Source: Burkholderiaceae bacterium (GTDB lineage: Bacteria > Pseudomonadota > Gammaproteobacteria > Burkholderiales > Burkholderiaceae_C). From it: DNA of 64,000 nt. Below, piece after piece: positions 55,734 to 64,000 of this stretch. The stretch covers positions 434,001 to 498,000 of the forward strand of contig JACKLJ010000001.1 in the NCBI GenBank assembly GCA_024235955.1, in the 5' to 3' direction. The notes below the pieces were generated by a model. It made no database searches. It had not been told where the DNA came from and worked only from the letters and a program-made list of their open reading frames with translations. Position 1 is the stretch's first letter. Each line of letters opens with the position of its first letter. The position numbers and the translations under genes were made by a program.

Positions 55734-57551
55734 ATGCCCAACGCGTTCAATTTCTCTGCTTCGCCGTTCGACTGCCTGACGCAGGAGCAGCAGCGCCTGG
55801 TGCGAGACCACGTGGACGTGGCCTACTTTCCCAAGGGCACGGTGATCCTGGAGGTGGGCGCGCAGCCCACGCACCTGTGGGTGGTCATCAAGGGGCAGGT
55901 GGCGCAGCACGACGAAGGCGAGGTGGTGGCCAGCTACGGCCCTCATGACTGCTTCGACGGCCGTGCGCTGGTGGCTGGCAAGTCGTCCAGCCGCTTCGTC
56001 GCCACGGAAGAGGTGGTGGCCTACGAACTGGCGCGCCAGACCGTGCAGGACCTGATCGCCGCCAACGCGCATTTCGGCGCGCTGCTGTTCGCCGATCTGG
56101 GCTCCAAGCTCAGCGCGCTGACCGAGCGGCAGGAGGGCAACGAGCTGCAGGCCTTCAACCTCGCGCGGGTGGACGAGGCGCTGCTGCGGCCGGCCATCGT
56201 GGTCGATGCCGAAACCGACATCCTGTCCGTGGTGCGGCTGTTCCAGGAGCACAAGAGCACCAACGTGCTGGTGCGCGACAACGCCGCTACCCCGCCGCGC
56301 CTGGGCATGTTCACCGCCACCGCGCTGCAGAAGGCGGTGCTGCGCGGCACGCCGCTGGACCAGCTACCCGTGGGGCTGCTGGCCAACTACAACCTGGTCA
56401 CCGTGCGCGCCAGCGACCAGGTGGGCGACGCGCTGGCGCTGATGCAGCGCCACAACATCCACCGCGTGGTGGTGCTGGAGGGTGACGAGGTCAAGGGCGT
56501 GCTGGAGTCGCTGGACGTGTTCGCCTTCCTCTCCAACCACTCGCACCTGATCTCCATGCGGCTCGACAACGCGGGCAGCCTGGAGGAGCTGGCGGCCATC
56601 GCCGGCCAGATCACCGACATGATCGGGCGCCAGTTCCGCTCCGGCACGCGCGTGGCGCTGATCGCGCGCCTGGTGCAGGACCTGAACGCGCGCCTGTTCG
56701 CGCGCGCCTGGCAGCTCATCGCCCCGCCCGAGCTGGTGGCCAACAGCTGCCTGTTCGTGATGGGCAGCGAAGGGCGTGGCGAGCAGCTGCTCAAGACCGA
56801 CCAGGACAACGGCCTGGTGCTGCGCAACGGCTTCGCGCCGCCGGCCGAGCTGGCGGCCATCTGCCAGCGCTTCTCCGATGCGCTGGCCAGCTTCGGGTAC
56901 CCGCCGTGCCCGGGCGGCATCATGGTCAGCAACCCGGCCTGGCGCAAGAGCGCGGCCGAGTTCACGCAGATGGCGCGCCAGTGGCTGGTGCTGCCCGAGG
57001 CCGACAGCCTGATGAACCTGGCCATCTTCATGGACGCCCACGCCGTCAGCGGCGACGCGCACCTGCTGGACAGCGTGCGACAGGGCGTGATGGAACTGGC
57101 CACCGACAGCGACGCCATGCTGGCGCGCTTTGCCTCCGCCATCGACGCCTTCGCCAGCGGCAACGGCTGGTGGAACCGCCTGGTGGGCGATGCCGACAGC
57201 CGCCTGAACCTGAAGAAGGAAGGCACCTTCCCGCTGGTGCACGGTGTGCGCAGCATGGCGCTGGCCGGCCGCATCACCGAGACCGGCACGGCCGAACGCA
57301 TCGCCGCGCTGGTGCAGGCCGGCGCCCTGACCGAGGCCATGGGCCAGGAGTTGCTGGAAAGCCTGCATTTCTTCATGGGGCTCAAGCTCAAGGCCGGTCT
57401 GGCCGAGGCCCAGCGCGGCGAGCCGGTGACGGGGCAGGTGGACGTGCAGGCGCTGTCCACACTCGACCGCGACCTGCTGAAGGACACGCTGGGCGTGGTC
57501 AAGCGCTTCCGCGCGCTGCTGCGCCAGCGCTTCCGGCTGGGTGTGCTCTGA
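55734..57551 (+). CDS. CNB-CBS-DUF294 putative nucleotidyltransferase/signal protein
   Basis: A 605-residue cytosolic protein. Residues 1-135: cyclic-nucleotide-binding-like fold (YFPKGTVILEVGAQPTHLWVVIKGQVA). About 150-280: two CBS motifs (VVDAETDILSVVRLFQEHKSTNVLVRDN and VRASDQVGDALALMQRHNIHRVVVLEGDEVKGVLE). About 320-440: DUF294 nucleotidyltransferase with GSEGRGEQLLKTDQDNG. The rest is DUF294_C. Such proteins sit beside sodium/acetate symporters and exonucleases in many proteobacteria and are thought to regulate them; the exonuclease gene overlaps its stop by one base and actP is next. Confidence 0.9.
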   Translation: MPNAFNFSASPFDCLTQEQQRLVRDHVDVAYFPKGTVILEVGAQPTHLWVVIKGQVAQHDEGEVVASYGPHDCFDGRALVAGKSSSRFVATEEVVAYELARQTVQDLIAANAHFGALLFADLGSKLSALTERQEGNELQAFNLARVDEALLRPAIVVDAETDILSVVRLFQEHKSTNVLVRDNAATPPRLGMFTATALQKAVLRGTPLDQLPVGLLANYNLVTVRASDQVGDALALMQRHNIHRVVVLEGDEVKGVLESLDVFAFLSNHSHLISMRLDNAGSLEELAAIAGQITDMIGRQFRSGTRVALIARLVQDLNARLFARAWQLIAPPELVANSCLFVMGSEGRGEQLLKTDQDNGLVLRNGFAPPAELAAICQRFSDALASFGYPPCPGGIMVSNPAWRKSAAEFTQMARQWLVLPEADSLMNLAIFMDAHAVSGDAHLLDSVRQGVMELATDSDAMLARFASAIDAFASGNGWWNRLVGDADSRLNLKKEGTFPLVHGVRSMALAGRITETGTAERIAALVQAGALTEAMGQELLESLHFFMGLKLKAGLAEAQRGEPVTGQVDVQALSTLDRDLLKDTLGVVKRFRALLRQRFRLGVL

Positions 57552-58204
57552 TGGCGGGGCCCCTCGGCCGCCTGCGCCAACGCATGGCGCGCGACTGGCA
57601 GCTTCGCCAGCTGCGCGACGAGCGCTGGCGCTTCCTGTGGGACGAGCCACCGCCGGACGAGTGGGTGTCGTTCGATTGCGAGACCACCGGGCTGGACACG
57701 CGCAACGACGAGATCGTCGCCATCGGCGCCGTGCGCATCCGGGGCCAGCGCATCATGACCAGCGAGCGGCTGGAGCTGCTGGTGCGGCCGGAAAAGAAGG
57801 TGCTCTCGGCCGAAAGCATCCGCATCCACCGCCTGCGCGGCCAGGACGTGGAAGCCGGCCTGCCGGCGGGCGAGGCCGTGGAGCGCCTGCTGCGCTTCAT
57901 CGGCCCCCGGCCGCTGGTGGGCTATTACATCGATTTCGACTGCGCCATGGTGAGCCGCGTGGCCAGGGCGCACCTGGGCTTCGCGCTGCCGCAGCCGCGC
58001 ATCGAGGTCTCGCAGCTCTACTACGACTACAGGTTCCGCCAGCTGCCGCCCTACCAGCAGCACGACCAGGCCGACATCGACCTGCGCTTTGCCACCATCA
58101 TGGCCGAGCTGGGCCTGCCCACGCGCGATGCGCACGACGCGCTGAACGACGCGGTGATGGCCGCCATGGCCTTCATCAAGCTGCGCCAGCTGCGGGGTGA
58201 CTAG
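57551..58204 (+). CDS. DnaQ-like 3'-5' exonuclease
   Basis: A 217-residue DEDD exonuclease: VSFDCETTGLDTRNDEIVAIGAVRI (Exo I), ESIRIHRLRGQDVEAG and GYYIDFDCAMVSRVA (Exo II), HDALNDAVMAAMAF (Exo III with His-Asp). It starts at the A of the upstream TGATG. It is paired with DUF294 here rather than with DNA polymerase III genes, so a regulatory or RNA/nucleotide-processing role is as likely as proofreading. Confidence 0.9.
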   Translation: MAGPLGRLRQRMARDWQLRQLRDERWRFLWDEPPPDEWVSFDCETTGLDTRNDEIVAIGAVRIRGQRIMTSERLELLVRPEKKVLSAESIRIHRLRGQDVEAGLPAGEAVERLLRFIGPRPLVGYYIDFDCAMVSRVARAHLGFALPQPRIEVSQLYYDYRFRQLPPYQQHDQADIDLRFATIMAELGLPTRDAHDALNDAVMAAMAFIKLRQLRGD

Positions 58205-58270
58205 ATTCCAATGCTACTTATTGAATAGCTGTCTGCGCCTGCTGCACAAGGGCTGCAGGCCGAAAAGGCA
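58205..58270 (+). repeat. Dispersed repeat family 1, copy N
   Basis: ATTCCAATGCTACTTATTGA, ATAGCTGTCTGCGCCTGCTG, AAGGGCTGCAGGCCGAAAAG. Starts at the exonuclease stop and runs into the bidirectional terminator. Confidence 0.85.
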
Positions 58271-58271
58271 C

Positions 58272-58300
58272 AAAAAAACCGGGCCATCGGCCCGGTTTTT
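58272..58300. terminator. Bidirectional rho-independent terminator
   Basis: AAAAAAACCGGGCC / GGCCCGGTTTTT around AT, with A and T runs on both sides. It lies between the convergent exonuclease and actP genes and can end both transcripts. Confidence 0.92.
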
Positions 58301-58318
58301 CATGGCGGGAGCGCAGGT

Positions 58319-59995
58319 TCAGTGCGCCGATGCCTTGGAGGCGCCCAGGCCGGTTTCGGAGCGCACTTCCTGCGCCGGGAAGGCCGCGCGTTCCTTGGCG
58401 GCGTTGGCGCTCTTGTCCATCACCGAGAACAGCCACACGCCCACGAAGCCGATGGTCATGGAGAACAGCGCCGGCGAGGTGTAGGGGAACGGCGCCGAGC
58501 CCTTGGCGTGGCCCAGCACGGCCTCCCACACGGACGGCGAGAGCACCGTGAGCGCCACGGAGGAGATCAGGCCCAGGAAGCCGCCGATCACCGCGCCCTT
58601 GGTGGTGCAGTCCTTCCACAGGATGGACAGGAACAGCACCGGGAAGTTGGCGGAAGCCGCCACGGCGAAGGCCAGCGACACCATGAAGGCGATGTTCTGC
58701 TTCTCGAACACGATACCCAGCAGCACGGCCACGATGCCCAGCGCCACCGTGGTGATGCGCGAGACCTTCAGTTCCGAGGCGCTGTCGGCGTTGCCGTGCT
58801 TAAACACGGTGGCGTACAGGTCGTGCGACACGGCCGAGGCGCCCGAGAGCGTCAGGCCGGCCACCACCGCCAGGATGGTGGCGAAGGCCACGGCGGAGAT
58901 GAAGCCCAGGAACACATTGCCGCCCACGGCGTTGGCCAGGTGGATGGCGGCCATGTTGCTGCCGCCCAGCAGCGCGCCCTTGGCGTCAAGGAAGTCCGGG
59001 TTCTTGCTGACCAGCACGATGGCGCCGAAGCCGATGATGAAGGTCAGGATGTAGAAGTAGCCGATCCAGGTGGTGGCCCAGAACACGCTCTTGCGCGCTT
59101 CCTTGGCGCTCGGCACGGTGAAGAAGCGCATCAGGATGTGCGGCAGGCCGGCGGTACCGAACATCAGCGCCATGCCGAAGCTGATGGCGGAGATCGGGTC
59201 CTTGATGAAGTTGCCCGGGCCCATGATGGAGTTGGTGCCCTTGGTCTCCACCGAGGCCTTGAACAGCGCTTCGGGGCTGAAGCCGTACTTGGCCATCACC
59301 ATGAAGGCCATGAACGAGGCGCCGGCCAGCAGCAGGCAGGCCTTGATGATCTGCACCCAGGTGGTGGCCGTCATGCCGCCGAACAGCACGTACACCATCA
59401 TCAGCACGCCGACGATGATCACCGCGTACAGGTAATCCAGGCCGAACAGCAGCTTGATCAGCTGGCCCGCGCCCACCATCTGGGCGATCAGGTAGAACGC
59501 CACCACCACCAGCGTGCCGCAGGCGGCGAAGGTGCGGATGGGCGTCTGCTGGAAGCGGTAGGCGGCCACGTCGGCGAAGGTGAACTTGCCCAGGTTGCGC
59601 AGCTTCTCGGCCATCAGGAAGGTGATGACCGGCCAGCCCACCAGGAAGCCGATGGAGTAGATCAGGCCGTCGTAGCCGTTGGTCATCACGGCCGCGGAAA
59701 TGCCCAGGAAGGAGGCCGCCGACATGTAGTCGCCGGCGATCGCCAGGCCGTTCTGGAAGCCCGTGATGCCGCCGCCGGCGGTGTAGAAGTCGGCCGCCGA
59801 CTTGGTGCGCCCGGCCGCCCACTTGGTGATCCAGAGGGTGAACAGCACGAACACCGCGAACATGATGATCGCGGTCCAGTTGGTGGCCTGCTTCTGGGTT
59901 TCGCCGATGTCGCCGCCGGCGGCATACGCCACGCCGGCCGCCAGGATGCTGGCCAGCAGCGCGCCGCGCGCGAGGGTGGAGGATGAGGCTTTCAT
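58319..59995 (-). CDS. actP: Cation/acetate symporter ActP
   Basis: A 558-residue sodium:solute symporter with an N-terminal signal-like helix and 12-13 membrane segments. DFYTAGGGITGFQNGLAIAGDYMSAASFLGISA, YGGLIYSIGFLVGWP-like and MRFFTVPSAKEARKSVFWAT fit ActP. It takes up acetate and similar short acids with a cation. It overlaps the upstream DUF485 gene by four bases. Confidence 0.95.
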   Translation of the reverse strand: MKASSSTLARGALLASILAAGVAYAAGGDIGETQKQATNWTAIIMFAVFVLFTLWITKWAAGRTKSAADFYTAGGGITGFQNGLAIAGDYMSAASFLGISAAVMTNGYDGLIYSIGFLVGWPVITFLMAEKLRNLGKFTFADVAAYRFQQTPIRTFAACGTLVVVAFYLIAQMVGAGQLIKLLFGLDYLYAVIIVGVLMMVYVLFGGMTATTWVQIIKACLLLAGASFMAFMVMAKYGFSPEALFKASVETKGTNSIMGPGNFIKDPISAISFGMALMFGTAGLPHILMRFFTVPSAKEARKSVFWATTWIGYFYILTFIIGFGAIVLVSKNPDFLDAKGALLGGSNMAAIHLANAVGGNVFLGFISAVAFATILAVVAGLTLSGASAVSHDLYATVFKHGNADSASELKVSRITTVALGIVAVLLGIVFEKQNIAFMVSLAFAVAASANFPVLFLSILWKDCTTKGAVIGGFLGLISSVALTVLSPSVWEAVLGHAKGSAPFPYTSPALFSMTIGFVGVWLFSVMDKSANAAKERAAFPAQEVRSETGLGASKASAH

Positions 59996-60312
59996 TTGGT
60001 CGCTTCCTCCAGGATTTCGCGGGTCAGGCGGTCGTACTCGCTGTTGGCGCGCTGTACGTAGATGCCGGTGATCACGACGGTGAAGACGATCACCGCCATG
60101 CCGATGGGAATGCCGATGGTGGTCACGCCGCCGCCCATCGGCTGGGCCAGGAAGGCCTTGTCGAAGGCGATGAGCCCGATGTAGCCGTAGTAGACGATCA
60201 GCATCAGGATCGCGAGCGTCCAGCCAAAGCGGTTGCGCTTGGACTTCAGCTCCAGGTACTTCGGGTTGCGCTGGATGCGCTCGACGACCGAATCCGCACT
60301 GGACGTGGCCAT
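59992..60312 (-). CDS. DUF485 membrane protein (YjcH-like)
   Basis: A 106-residue protein with two membrane helices: ILMLIVYYGYIGLIAFDKAFLAQPMG, then GIPIGMAVIVFTVVITGIYVQRANSEYD. This is the small partner commonly found before ActP. Preceding residues RNPKYLELKSKRNRFGWTL are typical. The two genes are translationally coupled. Confidence 0.92.
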   Translation of the reverse strand: MATSSADSVVERIQRNPKYLELKSKRNRFGWTLAILMLIVYYGYIGLIAFDKAFLAQPMGGGVTTIGIPIGMAVIVFTVVITGIYVQRANSEYDRLTREILEEATK

Positions 60313-60592
60313 GGTTGTCTCCTCAGGTCATGAAATCCGCACACACGACATCTGGTGGTACGGGCCGGCCGCGATTCTGGGAGGGCGTTCTGACCGAGTT
60401 CTTACGCTCCCCGTCAGTGTTTTCCCTTGAAACACCTTGTTAATTACACAGCTGTCAGAAAGCTGTAAGTGCAAGAAAAAAGATTACGTGGGCGTCGCAG
60501 GGCCACGTGCGCGGCGCTGCTTCCCTTCGCGGCAATGACGCCGGCTCTGCCGGTGCCTTGCTACAGAAAGTCAACCTTTGAGGAGACAACCC
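60313..60592. promoter_or_regulatory. Divergent control region of two symporter modules
   Basis: 280 bp between DUF485-actP and DUF4212-SSS. It contains an A/T-rich part near 60430-60485 (TGTTAATTACA, then CAGCT/AGCTG arms around 60450-60465). The plus-strand gene has a GAGGAG ribosome site. Both modules could be controlled together from here. No known operator is recognised. Confidence 0.5.
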
Positions 60593-60853
60593 ATGTCCAG
60601 TGACTCGCAAAGTCATGCCTACTGGAGGGCCACGCTAGGCCTTCTGGCACAAGTGCTGGTGATCTGGTTCCTGGTTTCGTTCGGCGCCGGCATCATGTTT
60701 GCCGGACCGCTGGACAGCATCAAGCTCGGCGGCTATCCGCTCGGCTTCTGGTTCGCCCACCAGGGATCGATCTATGTGTTCATCGCGCTCATCTTCTACT
60801 ACGCGTACAAGATGGGACAGATTGACCGTCGCTTCGACGTGCACGAAGAGTAA
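60593..60853 (+). CDS. DUF4212 small membrane subunit of sodium/solute symporter
   Basis: An 86-residue protein with two membrane helices (LGLLAQVLVIWFLVSFGAGIMFA and YVFIALIFYYAYKMGQID), separated by GGYPLGFWFAHQGS, the DUF4212 signature. It is the small partner of the VC_2705-type symporter encoded 9 bp downstream. ATG 60593 follows TTGAGGAGACA. Confidence 0.92.
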   Translation: MSSDSQSHAYWRATLGLLAQVLVIWFLVSFGAGIMFAGPLDSIKLGGYPLGFWFAHQGSIYVFIALIFYYAYKMGQIDRRFDVHEE

Positions 60854-60862
60854 GGAGCGGCC

Positions 60863-62671
60863 ATGGATCTGCAAACCACCACCTATATCGTTGTCGGCCT
60901 GAGCTTCGCGCTCTACATCGGCATCGCGATCTGGGCCCGCGCCGGGTCCACCAGCGAGTTCTACGTCGCCGGCGGCGGCGTGCATCCGATCACCAACGGC
61001 ATGGCAACCGCGGCCGACTGGATGTCGGCCGCTTCGTTCATCTCGATGGCTGGCCTGATCTCCAACATGGGCTACGGCGGCGGCCTGTTCCTGATGGGCT
61101 GGACGGGCGGCTACGTGCTGCTGGCCATGCTGCTGGCGCCCTACCTGCGCAAGTTCGGCAAGTTCACGGTGCCGCAGTTCATCGGCGACCGCTTCTACAG
61201 CCAGAGCGCGCGCACCGTGGCGGTGATCTGCCTGCTGATCGCCTCCATCACCTACATCATCGGGCAGATGACCGGTGTCGGCGTGGCGTTCTCGCGCTTC
61301 CTGGGCGTATCCAGCGCTACCGGCATCTACGTCGGCATGGCGATCGTGTTCGCCTACGCCGTGTTCGGCGGCATGAAGGGCATCACCTACACCCAGGTGG
61401 CGCAGTACATCGTGCTGATCATCGCCTACACGGTGCCGGCGGTGTTCATCTCGCTGCAGCTCACCGGCAACCCGTTGCCGCAGCTGGGGCTGGGTTCCGA
61501 CATGGCAGGCACCAGCGTGCCGCTGCTGGCCAAGCTCGACAGCGTGGTGCAGGAGCTGGGCTTCGACAAGTACACCACCGCGGTGCCCGGCAGCAAGCTG
61601 AACATGTTCCTCTACACGCTGTCGCTGATGATCGGCACGGCCGGTCTGCCGCACGTGATCATGCGTTTCTTCACCGTGCCTTCGGTGAAGGACGCGCGTG
61701 CCTCCGCTGGCTGGGCGCTGGTGTTCATCGCGCTGCTCTACACCGTGGCACCCGCCGTGGCCGCCATGGCCAAGATGAACCTCATCCGCACCATCAACCC
61801 CGGCATCGTGATGCAGAACGCCGACCCGTACGGTCCGGACGCCGCCATCAAGTACGACGAGCGTCCCGACTGGATGAAGCGCTGGGAAGCCACCGGCCTG
61901 CTGAAGTTCGAGGACAAGAACGGTGACGGCCGCATCCAGTACTACAACGACAAGACCAAGAACGCCGACGTGAAGGCCAAGGCCGAGGCCGCCGGCTGGA
62001 AGGGCAACGAGCTGAACGTCAACGCCGACATCATGGTGATGGCCAACCCGGAGATCGCGCTGCTGCCCAACTGGGTGATCGCGCTGGTGGCCGCGGGTGG
62101 TCTGGCGGCGGCGCTGTCCACGGCGGCGGGCCTGCTGATGGCCATCTCGTCCGCGGTCTCGCACGATCTGATCAAGGGCGTCTTCAAGCCCGACATCAGC
62201 GAGAAGGGTGAATTGATGGCCGGCAAGGTGTCGATGGCCGTGGCGATCGTGGTGGCCGGCTGGCTGGGCCTGAACCCGCCGGGCTTCGCAGCCGGCACGG
62301 TGGCACTGGCCTTCGGTATCGCCGCCAGCTCGCTGTTCCCGGCCATCATGATGGGCATCTTCAGCAAGAAGATGAACAAGGAAGGCGCCATGGCCGGCAT
62401 GCTGTCGGGCCTGTTCGTCACGCTGTTCTACGTGTTCGCACACAAGGGGCTGTTCTTCATCAAGGGCACCGAGTACACGGGCCTGATCGGTGGGCCCAAC
62501 AGCTTCTTCGGCGTGACGCCGGAGGCCTTCGGTGCCGTGGGCGCGGCGGTGAACTTCATCGTCGCCTACCTGGTCGACAAGGTGACCAAGGAGCCGCCGG
62601 AGCACATCCAGCACATGGTGGAATCGGTGCGGGTGCCGCGCGGTTCCTCCATCATCACCGGAGCGCACTGA
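60863..62671 (+). CDS. Sodium:solute symporter, VC_2705 subfamily
   Basis: A 602-residue membrane transporter with SSS family blocks: EFYVAGGGVHPITNGMATAADWMSAASFISMAGLI, FIGDRFYSQSARTVAVICLL and LPHVIMRFFTVPSVKDARASAGWA. About residues 320-390 are a hydrophilic insert that includes DKNGDGRIQYYN (351-362), an EF-hand-like loop. The subfamily is probably a short-chain acid or acetate-related transporter. DUF4212 is its small partner. Confidence 0.94.
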   Translation: MDLQTTTYIVVGLSFALYIGIAIWARAGSTSEFYVAGGGVHPITNGMATAADWMSAASFISMAGLISNMGYGGGLFLMGWTGGYVLLAMLLAPYLRKFGKFTVPQFIGDRFYSQSARTVAVICLLIASITYIIGQMTGVGVAFSRFLGVSSATGIYVGMAIVFAYAVFGGMKGITYTQVAQYIVLIIAYTVPAVFISLQLTGNPLPQLGLGSDMAGTSVPLLAKLDSVVQELGFDKYTTAVPGSKLNMFLYTLSLMIGTAGLPHVIMRFFTVPSVKDARASAGWALVFIALLYTVAPAVAAMAKMNLIRTINPGIVMQNADPYGPDAAIKYDERPDWMKRWEATGLLKFEDKNGDGRIQYYNDKTKNADVKAKAEAAGWKGNELNVNADIMVMANPEIALLPNWVIALVAAGGLAAALSTAAGLLMAISSAVSHDLIKGVFKPDISEKGELMAGKVSMAVAIVVAGWLGLNPPGFAAGTVALAFGIAASSLFPAIMMGIFSKKMNKEGAMAGMLSGLFVTLFYVFAHKGLFFIKGTEYTGLIGGPNSFFGVTPEAFGAVGAAVNFIVAYLVDKVTKEPPEHIQHMVESVRVPRGSSIITGAH

Positions 62672-62786
62672 CGGCCAGGCCGTCGCCGGGGCAGGAGCCC
62701 TGGCGACGGTTCTGCCTCCTGACGGCTTTACCTCCGCCCGGCGTGGCCAAGCTCGCTGGGCGGTTCTATTTCAGAGGGACTTCACC

Positions 62787-63155
62787 ATGGGCATGACCAT
62801 CAGTCTGGCACTGACCTGGATCCTCTTCCTGGGCTTGTTCCCGATGGCCTTTTTCTGGCTGCGCCGCGCCTGGCGCATCCTGATCCGGCACGATCATTCG
62901 GAAGTCGCCCTCAAGGGCGGCGAACCGCCACCCGAGCCGCAGCGCTATGCGATCCCGGCCGGCCTGCTCAACCTGGCGGCCGGCGGCGTGGCGGTGCTGG
63001 TGATTCTGGGCGTGACGGTGCTGCAGTGGCCATACGGCACCTGGACCGCCATCGCGGGCTCCACCATCTGGTGCAAGCTGTTTGCCGATTTCGCGCTGTC
63101 GCGCCATGCGCACATGCGCGCCCGCAACGCCGTGCGCCAGCCGCGCGGCGGCTGA
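62787..63155 (+). CDS. Small hypothetical membrane protein
   Basis: A 122-residue protein with an N-terminal membrane helix (SLALTWILFLGLFPMAFFWL) and a second hydrophobic stretch (AGLLNLAAGGVAVLVILGVTVLQW). It follows the symporter by 115 bp and precedes the sensor gene by 2 bp, so it may be part of the same operon. No family recognised. Confidence 0.75.
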   Translation: MGMTISLALTWILFLGLFPMAFFWLRRAWRILIRHDHSEVALKGGEPPPEPQRYAIPAGLLNLAAGGVAVLVILGVTVLQWPYGTWTAIAGSTIWCKLFADFALSRHAHMRARNAVRQPRGG

Positions 63156-63157
63156 GC

Positions 63158-64000
63158 ATGGCCCCGCGGCGCCGACCGGCCGCCGCCGGCTCCCGCCAGT
63201 TGCGCTGGGCCGTGATGGCCGGTGTGGCCGGCCTGGCGGTCTGGAGCCTGCTGCTGCTGGCCATGGTGGTCACCACGCTGCCCGGCGCCGAACGTGCGAC
63301 GGTCATGGCGCTGCTGGCGCCGCGCTGGCCCTTGCTGCTGTTGGGCTGGCTGTTGGGGAGTGGACTGATCTTCCTGGCCCTGCGCGCCCTGTGGGCGCAC
63401 CACGTGCAGCCGCCGGCGCGACTGGCCGAGCAGGTACACGCGATGCTGGCCAACCCGGCACCGCAGCCGCTGGCAGCACCCGGGACCCCCGCGCTCGACG
63501 CCCTGGCCGACGCCTGCAACGCCTTGCTGGCGCAGCGCCAGGTGGCCGAGGCCGAGCGCGACGCGCAGGTGGCGCGCGCCAGCGCCGATCTCGCGCGCGA
63601 GCGCAACCGTCTCGCCTCGCTGCTGGCGCAATCGGCCCAGAGCATGGTGGTCTGCAACCTCGAAGGGCGCATCCTGCTCTACAACCCGCGTGCCCGGCTG
63701 CAGCTGCGCACGCTGTCCAGCGCGCCCGCGCTGGCCGATGGCGCCGACGTGGTGGGCATCGGCCGCTCCGTCTATGGCGTGTTCGAGCAGGCCCAGATCC
63801 AGCATGCGCTGGAGCGCGTGCAGCAGAGGCTGCAGCGCGGAGCGGCGCAGGCCACCGCGCAGTTCGTCACCACCACCCACGGCGGGCGCCTGTTGCGGGT
63901 GCGTCTGGCACCGGTGCTCGATGGCGGGCAGGACGCGCCGGAAGCGTCCCTCGGCGGTTTCATGCTGACGCTGGACGACGTCACCCGCGATTTCGACGCC
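63158..64000 (+). CDS. Membrane sensor with PAS-like domain (3' end beyond window)
   Basis: Partial gene; 281 residues are visible. Two N-terminal membrane helices (about 17-40 and 55-77) are followed by a HAMP-like/coiled helix (EAERDAQVARASADLARERNRLASLLAQS) and a PAS-like domain, SMVVCNLEGRILLYNPRARLQLR to GGFMLTLDDVTRDFDA. In related species proteins of this start continue into a DnaQ-like exonuclease domain and sit behind symporters; the C-terminal part here is outside the window, so that is a prediction. The ATG at 63158 is 2 bp after the previous stop. Confidence 0.7.
   Translation, partial: MAPRRRPAAAGSRQLRWAVMAGVAGLAVWSLLLLAMVVTTLPGAERATVMALLAPRWPLLLLGWLLGSGLIFLALRALWAHHVQPPARLAEQVHAMLANPAPQPLAAPGTPALDALADACNALLAQRQVAEAERDAQVARASADLARERNRLASLLAQSAQSMVVCNLEGRILLYNPRARLQLRTLSSAPALADGADVVGIGRSVYGVFEQAQIQHALERVQQRLQRGAAQATAQFVTTTHGGRLLRVRLAPVLDGGQDAPEASLGGFMLTLDDVTRDFDA

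Overview
The window looks like chromosome of a high-GC betaproteobacterium of the order Burkholderiales, most likely family Comamonadaceae. This rests on the strong G/C third-position bias, the gene content (liu leucine-catabolism genes, hpd with a divergent Lrp regulator, fabA-fabB, glyQS, aceK, trkAH, a DUF294/exonuclease/actP cluster) and two dispersed repeat families of a kind I associate with this family. Genus cannot be fixed from the sequence alone. No rRNA, tRNA, CRISPR array, transposase, integrase or phage gene was found.

Layout. 1-5.1 kb: envelope and protein glycosylation (GT39 edge gene, DPM1-like GT2, flippase-like membrane protein, TPR/SPINDLY O-GlcNAc transferase). 5.2-7.0 kb: hpd and a divergent Lrp/AsnC regulator. 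7.2-20.0 kb: mostly housekeeping genes (GNAT, corC, lnt, fabA-fabB, an XrtH-type sorted surface protein, glyQ-glyS, gmhB, a PlsC-like acyltransferase, a YgjP-like metallopeptidase). 20.0-22.2 kb: a lower-GC insert that reads as two integron gene cassettes without an integrase. They encode a TIR-domain protein of the Cap12/Pycsar-effector type and a LysE-type exporter. 22.3-25.5 kb: a polar amino-acid ABC importer lacking its ATPase, then an SDR. 25.5-26.4 kb: a repeat-packed non-coding stretch.

26.4-54.6 kb is dominated by CoA-ester catabolism. A LiuR-type MerR regulator with clear palindromic operators is followed by isovaleryl-CoA dehydrogenase (liuA), both methylcrotonyl-CoA carboxylase subunits (liuB, liuD), methylglutaconyl-CoA hydratase (liuC) and HMG-CoA lyase (liuE). 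A thiolase, a second acyl-CoA dehydrogenase, an acyl-CoA ligase and a thioesterase lie among them. Together they would take isovaleryl-CoA (leucine) to acetoacetate and acetyl-CoA; Hpd starts tyrosine breakdown, which also ends in acetoacetate. Carbonic anhydrase, AceK and TrkA/TrkH are interspersed, as are two lipoproteins. 54.6-64.0 kb: DUF1289 and DsbA-like genes, then two sodium/solute symporter modules arranged head to head (DUF294-exonuclease and actP-DUF485, then DUF4212-SSS), ending in a membrane PAS-type sensor gene cut by the window edge.

Beyond single genes, three things stand out: the integrase-less cassette pair carrying a likely TIR defence effector; a ~60-bp dispersed repeat present in 15 copies, some of which have become coding sequence or supply stop codons; and a longer repeat that sits just 3' of stop codons.
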